Assembly (NCBI GenBank): GCA_009823395.1
Contig: CM020510.1
Coordinates: 15,809,773-15,873,772, forward strand
From: Thamnaconus septentrionalis
Lineage: Eukaryota > Chordata > Actinopteri > Tetraodontiformes > Monacanthidae
Direction of reading: 5' to 3'
DNA length: 64,000 nt
Part shown: piece after piece, positions 24,061 to 33,960 of the stretch
Layout: each line of letters opens with the position of its first letter
How positions within the stretch are numbered: the first letter of the stretch is position 1
Notes under the pieces: generated by a model
Told to the model about the DNA's origin: nothing
The model's database searches: none
What the model saw: only the letters and a program-made list of their open reading frames with translations
Position numbers and translations under genes: made by a program

Positions 24061-27000
24061 TCATGATTTGGGGGTAACTCGACTCATGATTGCTTTCTTT
24101 GTGTTCCTCTCTGGTCTCAGCAGAATAATGTAACATTTTGGCCCAAACAGTGCCACCAGGAGGCCAAAGCTGGATGCTAAAATAGCAAATACCTCCACTG
24201 CATCTGCATATTTACCTGGGGAATTAACATAAGCAGGGACAAAGGCCACCCATACAGCACAGAAGATCAACATGCTGAATGTGATGAGCTTGGCCTCATT
24301 AAAGTTGTCAGGAAGATTCCTCGCCAGGAATGCTAACAGGAAGCTAACGATAGCCAGTAAGCCAATGTAACCAAGTAAAACTGCAAAACCCAGAGTCGAC
24401 CCAACGACACACTCATAAACTATCTTGTCATTGTGGTATTGTGTGTTTTTATGTGGAGCAGGTGAGGAAGACACAAGCCAAGCAATGCAGATTGCAGCCT
24501 GGATGGATGTAAGACCCAGAACTGTCCCTCTCTGCTGCATGGCACCAAACCACTTCAGACTGGCTCCCCCTCCTGGCTTGGAGGCCTTGAACACAGCCAG
24601 AACCACCATGGTTTTCACCAGGATGCATGAGACACAGAGGACAAAGCTGATGCCAAAGGCTGCATGTCTCAGCTGGCATGTCCACAGTGTGGGGCGGCCA
24701 ATGAAAAGCAGAGAACACAGGAAGCAGAGTTTAATTGATACCAAAAGTAAGAAACTGAGCTCTGAGTTGTTGGCTCGGACTATAGGAGTGCTATGGTGAC
24801 AGATGAAGATGCCCAGAACAATGGCAGAGATGAATGTTCCCAGCAAGGAAGCAGCTGTCAAACAGATGCCCAGAGGTTCTTGATAGGAGAGGAACTCTGT
24901 TTTCTTGGGGACACAGTGGTCACGCTGTGGGCTGGACCAGAAGTCCTCTGGACAGCTGATGCACTCCATGGAGTCTAAGAAGATTGAAAACATTTTTTTA
25001 AGGCAAGTCTTATATTTTTAATTTTGACATTTAAAACAAATAAAAAAAACCCAACCAGTCTTATTGTTGAATTTTCCCTCAGAACAAGGGACACAGTCAA
25101 AGCAGCACACAGGTTGTCCTTTCTTTCTGGCCATTCTGGTACCAGGAGGACAACTCTCACTGCACACTGACCGAGGGGCCTACGTGAAATGTTGACCTTT
25201 AACATCACCCACGTTCTGAACTCTAGTTCTACCGTCAGCTTGCCACACCCAGTTGACAATATCATATATCGGCAAGGCATTACCATTTTCATCAAATGAC
25301 ACTTGATCACCAAATGTTGTGGTGAAATTTACGTGTTGCAAATAATGTACAAGCTGAATAAAAAAAAACAAAAAAAAAAACAGCTCAGTAAATATGAATG
25401 AAAACCTGAGATACTACATTGAAGTTTACTTGATGTGTGAAATTGAAATAAAACTGTAGTATACACACCTGCCACGGCTCCAGGCTTTGTAACACAGCAC
25501 AGTTGTTCCCTGGAAAAGGGCCCCTCCCCTGCTGACACTTCAGTAAGTCATTGAGTGCATGGGCTAAAGCATACACAGCCTTGTAAATATTGTACTCAGG
25601 CCTGAGGTTTGAAACATCCAAAATCTCACTCTCCACACTTTCAATGTCTTCTTGTCCAGTGCATTGTTTTACCATTGAATCGTGAGGGTTGAATCTGCAT
25701 TCGAATGTGTGCTCCCAAAACTGTGTGACCTGCAATATTTGGGGGGGGAAAAAATCAGATAACTTCTTTTCATGTTCATTAAAAGGGCCAACAGTTAACT
25801 CTCACCATGTTATTCCCAGAGTTGTTGGCATTTCGATCAGGACGTATTTGTGTTAGAAATTCCCTGAGGCCTGGTATTTCTCCTCGTCGGATAGCGATAC
25901 CAAGCGTGCCGCCCAGGTAGGGCATGAGGAGAGGAGTCTGCAGCACGGCAGCTGCTGTCCAAGCTTCACTGGCTATCCACTGCAGACCTGTAACGTTTTG
26001 TCTCACCACCTATCAAGTGCATTGCAAATACATCTTCCAAATGTTGACGTTGGTCATCCTTTCCTACATGTATTTATATTCTAGCATAAGATGTGAACAG
26101 ATCATGATGATGCTCATCACCTCTTTCATGAGATGGATCATGTGGAATTCATGTGCAAACACCATCAACACTCGAGTGGTGGATGACCTCATTAAATGCA
26201 CAATCCTCCTGAGTTCACTTGGGTCACTGTCCCAGGGCAAAACCTCAGAGAAGGCGAGACATCCTGCACCAGACTGAGCCAGGTCAGATTTCAAGGACCG
26301 TGCAACATTACGTCCATAGTCATCATCACTGATCAGCAAGCCCACCCAAGTCCAGCCAAAGTGTTTGAGAATCTGAATCATTGCACGCACCTGACGCGGA
26401 ATAGGAATTGTTGAACAGATGTGCTTTTGCCATGAAGGGAAAGACTTTGCTGAAATTTTATCAAAGATCTTACCTGGAAAGAATCACTTGGAATTGTTCT
26501 AAAGAATGAGGGAATTGTTTCCGATCACTCAGGCAGGCACAGGTGGAAAAGTAACTGACCTAGTGAAGCAAGCAGAAAACTCTAAGTAACCATTGTTTGT
26601 AATATATGGAAAGATGACAAAAAGTTCTCATACTATCCCAGGATTGAACAGTGAAACATCCATGGAGCTCATGTGGGTTGTGGGGACTGGACTTAAAAAT
26701 TGCATTTGGAGCTTAAGAGTGATTCTTAATGCATTACATCACAAATGCATGAGATGTCTAATATGTTGTTCCAACCAAACTATTTTGTATGGGTTTTTTT
26801 TAGTGGTTGATATTATTTGAGTTCCTCAAGGATCTCAGTCTCATAATTTTTTTTGTATGGATAAACACAAAGACAAAATACAACAAAAGAGACAGATCAC
26901 TTACAATTGGCAGATTGTATAAACCTAGTACACGGGAAGTGGCAATTGTAAATGTTGAGAGGGAATCACCCACAATTCCCAGTAATGGAGGGGTTCCAAC

Positions 27001-27560
27001 ACAGTTTTCTGGAAGAAGAAACTGCTCCTCAGAACCACCCGTCATTGACAATGAAGCACTGAATCCAACAACAAGTGCGCTTGCGCAGTTGTCGTGGGCA
27101 GACTGTACCCCAGAGTCAGATTTGGTAGCAGAGTGGAATCCTTGTTAATCTCTTCGATAGCAAAAGCCATGGTCATAGCTTGCCTGAAGCCTAGAGTGTC
27201 AAAGCTAAGACACAAAATGTTACTGTTAAGCATTAAAATCAAACTGTTTTAAGAGAACTGCAATCACAGGAAAACACATTTAAAAACACATTATTATGTT
27301 GTCGTAGATTCTGAAACCTACCCTCTGCAGACTGGAAGCTGTGGCTCAGATTTGTAAGTCCGTTCTGGGAAAACTGAGCCATAATGCACCTCAAACAGCC
27401 CGCCCATAACAACATCACCAGGCTTATGTATTTCATTGAGATGGAACTTTTTCCATAATTTACAGGACAGCGGAGAAGAGAAAATTAAAGGGTACGAAGA
27501 GAAGAAAGTGAACATAATTTGGATGAACAGAATGAAATACTTAACAAGAGCAGGTCCCAT
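24061..27560 (-). pseudogene. Gene 6: V2R/OlfC receptor with exon 7 / intron deletion
   Basis: Exons: 1 at 27,322-27,560 (ATG at 27,558-27,560, hydrophobic leader), 2 at 26,905-27,204, 3a 26,474-26,559, 3b 26,121-26,390, 3c 25,806-26,009, 3d 25,469-25,729, 7 (truncated) about 25,188-25,353, 8 at 25,056-25,179, 7TM 24,061-24,974. The 7TM exon is fully open. Compared with the near-identical gene 7, exon 2 has five extra bases, exon 3a lacks one G, and exon 7 has lost its last part with the donor and almost all of the following intron. It now abuts exon 8, and its frame ends in a stop at the old acceptor. The receptor could not be made as a full-length protein. Exons 8-9 are of the gene 2/5 type, whereas exons 1-7 are of a different type, so the gene is also chimeric. 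Confidence 0.85.
26637..26757 (+). repeat. Unclassified interspersed repeat in gene 6 intron 2/3a, opposite orientation
   Basis: Plus-strand sequence (CATGTGGGTTGTGGGGACTGG and following) matches the minus strand of the gene 2, 4 and 5 intron repeat. This copy lacks about 60 internal bases present in the gene 7 copy. Confidence 0.55.
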
Positions 27561-27623
27561 AACTGGCCCTTCTGCTTCACAGTTGTTTCTGTTTGTCACC
27601 TGCTCTCTGCTTCAAAAGCAGAC

Positions 27624-27633
27624 CCTTTATAGG
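27624..27633 (-). promoter_or_regulatory. Candidate TATA box of gene 6
   Basis: Minus-strand CCTATAAAGG, about 65-75 bases upstream of the ATG, conserved in gene 7. Confidence 0.35.
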
Positions 27634-28218
27634 ATTTCCATAAACACCAGCCCATTAGGGTGCAGTCATAGGCAGGGCCGTAGCACACGAAAGAGTTACA
27701 ATATGTCAACGTGAATAAATAGGATTTGAATCCATATTTTGTTTTGGGAACCACATATGATATTACATATCTTGTCTTTTTAACTTACGTATGTTATTGT
27801 CACACAATTCTGGAAACTTATTCTGAGGTGAGCTAGTATTTTTAGATAGATTAAAAATCTGCAATGAAGAGGAAAAGTACTACTAACCTTTGTTAATTAG
27901 AAATTCAAATGATTTATTTAAACTGACATGGGAGTGATGAAGATGGAATTTGTTTGCATTTTACCAGTAATGAAGCTCAAAACAAGAACATCTATCGTTT
28001 CAGTTATAAAGCCTTGAAGAACAATTTATACTCCAGATGAAGAATTGCTTTACTGAGCGTTTTGTATTTAAACAATGAAAAATAATTTTTATTTTATTTT
28101 AAATGTTATTATTGTATGAACATAAGGGGATGAGATGAAAACAACCATTACAATGATCAGCCTTATGCAAAGGTATACACATACAGATAACTTAATTTTT
28201 TTTTTTTTAAGAATATTA

Positions 28219-28375
28219 AACCTCATGGCGGCCCTGCGATGAACTGGCGACTTGTCCAGGGTGTCACCCTGCCTTCGCCCTAAGACAGCTGGGATAGGCT
28301 CTAGCAGACCCCCGTGACCCTGAATTGGAATAAGCGGGCATAGAAGATGAATGAATGAATGAATGAACCTCATGG
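28219..28375 (-). mobile_element. SINE or LINE-tail-like insertion with 10-bp target duplication
   Basis: The insert 28,229-28,365 ends in GAAT repeats and is flanked by AACCTCATGG on both sides (28,219-28,228 and 28,366-28,375). The duplicated spacer has the uninterrupted target aacctaatgg at 33,882-33,891, so this copy inserted after the gene 6/7 duplication. The body matches the copies at 8.7 kb and 56.3 kb in reverse orientation. It has no coding capacity. Confidence 0.8.
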
Positions 28376-28444
28376 CATTTTTCTCGAGAGCCAGTAAGAC
28401 AACAATATCTCATACAGGAAGAAAGAATGACTTCATGAAAGTAC

Positions 28445-31400
28445 CTAGAATTTGTTGCATCCTCGACCCATGATTGATTTCTTTGTGTTCCTCTCTGGTC
28501 TTAGCAAGATAATGTAACATTTTGGCCCAAAGAGGGCCACCAGGAGGCCAAAGCTGGAAGCTAAAATAGCAAATACCTCCACTGCATCTGCATATTTACC
28601 TGGGGAATTAACATAAGCAGGGACAAAGGCCACCCACACAGCAGAGAAGATCAGCATGCTGAATGTGATGAGCTTGGCCTCATTAAAGTTGTCAGGAAGA
28701 TTCCTCGCCAGGAATGCTAACAGGAAGCTAACGATAGCCAGTAATCCAATGTAACCAAGTAGAACGGCAAAACCCAGAGTCGACCCAACAACACACTCAT
28801 AAACTATCTTGTCATTGTGGTATTGTGTGTTTTTATGTGGAGCAGGTGAGGAAGACACAAGCCAAGCAATGCAGATTGCAGCCTGGATGGAAGTAAGACC
28901 CAGAACTGTCCCTCTCTGCTGCATGGTGCCAAACCACTTCAGACTGGCTCCCCTCCTGGCTTGGAGGCCTTGAACACAGCCAGAACCACCATGGTTTTCA
29001 CCAGGATGCATGAGACACAGAGGACAAAGCTGATGCCAAAGGCTGCATGTCTCAGCTGGCATGTCCACAGTGTGGGGCGGCCAATGAAAAGCAGAGAACA
29101 CAGGAAACATAGCTTGAGTGATGCTAACAGCAGGAAACTGAGCTCTGAGTTGTTGGCTCGGACTATAGGAGTGCTATGGTGACAGATGAAGATGCCCAGA
29201 ACAACGGAAGAGATGAATGTTCCCAGCAAGGAAGCAGCTGTCAAACAGATGCCCAGAGGTTCTTGATAGGAGAGGAACTCTGTTTTCTTGGGGACACAGT
29301 GGTCACGCTGTGGGCTGGACCAGAAGTCCTCTGGACAGCTGATGCACTCCATGGAGTCTAAGAAGATGGAGACAGTTTTAAAAGAGGTCTTATATCCTTC
29401 ATGTTTCCCCATTATGTTCTTCACTATCACATCTAAAACTTAAAACCAACCAGTGTTATTGCTGAATTTTCCCTCAGAACAAGGGACACAGTCAAAGCAG
29501 CACACAGGTTGTCCTTTCTTTCTGGCCATTCTGGTACCAGGAGGACAACTCTCACTGCACACTGACCGAGGGGCCTACATGATAATAACACATCAATAAA
29601 AATATCACATCACACCAAACATAACACACAGACACAAACACACACACATATATACAGTATATGCAGTGGCGGACCGTCAGGACCAGCTAGGCCTTCTCTG
29701 CTGGCCTAATCATGCTAAGACAAATGCATTTTCCGTAAATATGATAATAAGGGTATTCTCCATAGTCTGTTCTTTTTACGGAATTTAATATCCACTTGGT
29801 TGCATTGCTTCCGTCATCATACATTAACTTTGAGTTTTTATCCAATCGTGTTTCAGCCAGCTTGTCAGGTTCCATGAAATTTGCCTTGGGCCAGCAGAAC
29901 CGACATAGCAGGCTTCTGTCCATTCTAAGTGAAAAGAACACAGTTGGTTGTGATAGCCAATCACATCTCAAGTCTGCAATGCCAAGGCCAGCTAGCTCGC
30001 TTTACGCTGAACTTCACACTTACGCAGCCTGTGTTTGACTATGAACCTGAGAACCTTACAGACTGAACTCAACCTGGAGATCTGGTTGCCACCATGGCGA
30101 ACCCACGACGGCTGAAGGAGAATATGAAGAATTAGTTGCAGAATCATCTGCAATTTAAAATGTAAATACCTTTGCAGCCCAGAAGCTGCGCCAATATGTT
30201 CAATTAATTATTAACCTAATAATTCAAGAGTTTGTTTCATTATTGTCTCGTTGGTCTCTCTTTACCTTGTGTGTGTGTGTATGTGCTATGTATGTAACAC
30301 AATTTATAATGACAAAAAACTGATGATTAATAAACCACAAAAAAAGATGAAAACCAGGATTACCTTATTGGACTTAAAGTTCCAGAAGATTTTATCTTCA
30401 TTGATTGTGAGTTCTTCACCTTTAAATGTTGACCTTTTAACATCACCCACGTTCTGAACTCTAGTTCTACCGTCAGCTTGCCACACCCAGTTGACAATAT
30501 CATATATCGGCAAGGCATTACCATTTTCATCAAATGACACTTGATCACCAAATGTTGTGGTGAAATTTACGTGTTGCAAATAATGTACAAGCTGAATAAA
30601 AAAACAAAAAACAAAAAAACAGCTCAGTAAATATGAATGAAAACCTGAGATACTACATTGAAGTTTACTTGATGTGTGAAATTGAAATAAAACTGTAGTA
30701 TACACACCTGCCACGGCTCCAGGCTTTGTAACACAGCACAGTTGTTCCCTGGAAAAGGGCCCCTCCCCTGCTGACACTTCAGTAAGTCATTGAGTGCATG
30801 GGCTAAAGCATACACAGCCTTGTAAATATTGTACTCAGGCCTGAGGTTTGAAACATCCAAAATCTCACTCTCCACACTTTCAATGTCTTCTTGTCCAGTG
30901 CATTGTTTTACCATTGAATCGTGAGGGTTGAATCTGCATTCGAATGTGTGCTCCCAAAACTGTGTGACCTGCAATATTTGGGGGGGAAAAAAATCAGATA
31001 ACTTCTTTTCATGTTCATTAAAAGGGCCAACGGTTAACTCTCACCATGTTATTCCCAGAGTTGTTGGCATTTCGATCAGGACGTATTTGTGTTAGAAATT
31101 CCCTGAGGCCTGGTATTTCTCCTCGGCGGATAGCGATACCAAGCGTGCCGCCCAGGTAGGGCATGAGGAGAGGAGTCTGCAGCACGGCAGCTGCTGTCCA
31201 AGCTTCACTGGCTATCCACTGCAGACCTGTAACGTTTTGTCTCACCACCTATCAAGTGCATTGCAAATACATCTTCCAAATGTTGACGTTGGTCATCCTT
31301 TCCTACATGTATTTATATTCTAGCATAAGATGTGAACAGATCATGATGATGCTCATCACCTCTTTCATGAGATGGATCATGTGGAATTCATGTGCAAACA

Positions 31401-32182
31401 CCATCAACACTCGAGTGGTGGATGACCTCATTAAATGCACAATCCTCCTGAGTTCACTTGGGTCACTGTCCCAGGGCAAAACCTCAGAGAAGGCGAGACA
31501 TCCTGCACCAGACTGAGCCAGGTCAGATTTCAAGGACCGTGCAACATTACGTCCATAGTCATCATCACTGATCAGCAAGCCCACCCAAGTCCAGCCAAAG
31601 TGTTTGAGAATCTGAATCATTGCACGCACCTGACGCGGAATAGGAATTGTTGAACAGATGTGCTTTTGCCATGAAGGGAAAGACTTTGCTGAAATTTTAT
31701 CAAAGATCTTACCTGGAAAGAATCACTTGGAATTGTTCTAAAGAATGAGGGGAATTGTTTCCGATCACTCAGGCAGGCACAGGTGGAAAAGTAACTGACC
31801 TAGTGAAGCAAGCAGAAAACTCTAAGTAACCATTGTTTGTAAGGGAGACCTGAAAAATATCTACAGGACACATGCACACCAAAGAATCATGTGCCAAATC
31901 TTATCGATCCTTAATCTCATGCTAATCATTTTTATGTCCACTTTAGTTATTTTCTGTACCTCTTGATGTACTGTAATATTAACTGATTTCAGTGGCACGT
32001 CTCAGTGAATCCCTTTACATTGCACTGTTAACAAATGGCATTATTTATGAGACGCAACGGTTCATAAACCTAACAGTATGATCGTGTAGCATACAGAATT
32101 AGCAAAATAAACCACTTTTCCTCAGAGAGCCTCAAAGTAATGTATATATATATATATATGTGTGTGTATATATATATATATA

Positions 32183-32255
<73 letters not shown>

Positions 32256-33251
32256 AAAAGATGACAAAAAGTTCTCATACTATCCCAGGATTGCCCTACA
32301 TTATTTCATTATTTAGCTGAAACATCCAGTTTTGTCGTGGATGGAACAGTGCACCAGAGCTCATGTGGGTTGTGGGGGACTGGACTTAAAAAAATTGCAT
32401 TTGGAGCTTAAGAGTGATTCTTAATGCATTACATCACAAATGCATGAGATGTCTAATATGTTGTTCCAACCAAACTATTTTGTACGGGTTTTTTTTAGTG
32501 GTTGATATTATTTGAGTTCCTCAAGGATCTCAGTCTCATAATTTTTTTTGTATGGATAAACACAAAGACAAAATACAACAAAAGAGACAGATCACTTACA
32601 ATTGGCAGATTGTATAAACCTAGTACACGGGAAGTGGCAATAGTAAATGTTGAAGGGGAATCGCCCACAATTCCCAGTAATGGAGGGGTTCCAACACAGT
32701 TTTCTGGAAGAAGAAACTGCTCCTCAGAACCACCCGTCATTGACAATGAAGCACTGAATCCAACAACAAGTGCGCCGCAGTTGTCGTGCAGACTGTACCC
32801 CAGAGTCAGATTTGGTAGCAGAGTGGAATCCTTGTTAATCTCTTCGATAGCAAAAGCCATGGTCATAGCTTGCCTGAAGCCTAGAGTGTCAAAGCTAAGA
32901 CACAAAATGTTACTGTTAAGCATTAAAATCAAACTGTTTTAAGAGAACTGCAATCACAGGAAAACACATTTAAAAAACACATTATTATGTTGTAGTAGAT
33001 TCTGAAACCTACCCTCTGCAGACTGGAAGCTGTGGCTCAGATTTGTAAGTCCGTTCTGGGAAAACTGAGCCATAATGCACCTCAAACAGCCCGCCCATAA
33101 CAACATCACCAGGCTTATGTATTTCATTGAGATGGAACTTTTTCCATAATTTACAGGACAGCGGAGAAGAGAAAATTAAAGGGTACGAAGAGAAGAAAGT
33201 GAACATAATTTGGATGAACAGAATGAAATACTTAACAAGAGCAGGTCCCAT
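28445..33251 (-). CDS. Gene 7: V2R/OlfC receptor, complete except one single-base frameshift
   Basis: Exons: 1 at 33,013-33,251, 2 at 32,600-32,894, 3a 31,713-31,799, 3b 31,360-31,629, 3c 31,045-31,248, 3d 30,708-30,968, 7 at 30,364-30,591, 8 at 29,451-29,574, 7TM 28,445-29,357. Every splice site is canonical. The summed length is one base short of a whole number of codons. The missing base is in the C-run at 28,950-28,953 (four C where genes 2, 5, 6 and 8 have five), which breaks the loop [15 protein letters not shown] between TM3 and TM4. Homopolymer miscalling would explain it, and real inactivation is possible. The exon 7/8 intron holds a hAT-like element. The exon 2/3a intron holds a TA microsatellite and an interspersed repeat. 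Confidence 0.85.
29664..30262. mobile_element. hAT-like element in gene 7 intron 7/8
   Basis: It begins with CAGTGGCGGACCG, typical of hAT-family termini, and continues with a body similar to the spacer repeats at 1.1, 11.2 and 17.6 kb. I could not find the matching inverted end near 30,262, so it is probably truncated. No transposase frame is seen. It lies in an intron that gene 6 has lost entirely. Confidence 0.55.
32142..32254. repeat. (TA)n microsatellite in gene 7 intron
   Basis: About 110 bp of TA repeats with a few TG and TATG interruptions. It is part of a 0.4-kb block present in gene 7 but absent from the gene 6 intron. Confidence 0.9.
32290..32457 (+). repeat. Unclassified interspersed repeat in gene 7 intron 2/3a
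   Basis: The most complete plus-oriented copy, running from about tagctgaaacatccag to acaaatgcatgagatg. It matches the minus strand of 5,548-5,711. Confidence 0.55.
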
Positions 33252-33960
33252 AACTGGCCCTTCTGCTTCACAGTTGTTTCTGTTTGTCACCTGCTCTCTG
33301 CTTCAAAAGCAGACCCTTTATAGGATTTCCATAAACACCAGCCCATTAGGGTGCAGTCATAGGCAGGGCCGTAGCACACGAAAGAGTTACAATATGTCAA
33401 CGTGAATAAATAGGATTTGAATCCATATTTTGTTTTGGGAACCACATATGATATTACATATCTTGTCTTTTTAACTATGTTATTGTCACACAATTCTGGA
33501 AACTTATTCTGAGATGAGCTAGTATTTTTAGATGGATTTAAAAAAAAATCTGCAATGAAAAGGAAAAGTACTACTAACCTTTGTTAATTTATTTACACTG
33601 ACATTGATGGAATTTGCATTTGCAATTTACCAGTAATAAAGCTCAAAACAAGAACATCTATCGTTTCAGTTATAAAGTCTTGAAGAACAATTTATACTCC
33701 AGATGAAGAATTGCTTTGACTGAGCGTTTTGTCCTTAAACAATCAAAAGTACATTTTTATTTTAAATGTTATTATTGTATGAGTATGAGGGGATGACATG
33801 AAAACAACCATTACAATGACCAGTCATGTGCAAAGGTGTACACATACAGATAACTTTTTTTTTTTTTTTTTAAGAATATTAAACCTAATGGTATCTTTCT
33901 CGAGAGCCAGTAAGACAACAATATCTCATACAGGAAGAAAGAATGACTTCATGAAAGTAC
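33252..33960. other. Spacer between genes 7 and 8
   Basis: Non-coding duplicate of the gene 6/7 spacer. It has a T-run at 33,857-33,871 and the empty target of the 28.2-kb insertion at 33,882-33,891. Confidence 0.6.
33315..33324 (-). promoter_or_regulatory. Candidate TATA box of gene 7
   Basis: Minus-strand CCTATAAAGG, 64-73 bases before the ATG, identical to gene 6. Confidence 0.35.

Larger units (their letters stand above)
27561..28444. other. Spacer between genes 6 and 7
   Basis: No exon is visible. It is a duplicate of the 33,252-33,960 spacer and differs mainly by one SINE-like insertion at 28,229-28,365. It contains a candidate TATA box near the gene 6 start. Confidence 0.6.

Noticed and set aside
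27558..27599. Upstream GTG-started extension of gene 6 and 7 exon 1
   Set aside because: Vertebrate initiation at GTG is unlikely, and the ATG at 27,560 directly precedes the hydrophobic leader.
32070..32267. Tyr/Ile-repeat open frame
   Set aside because: It is pure TA microsatellite translation.
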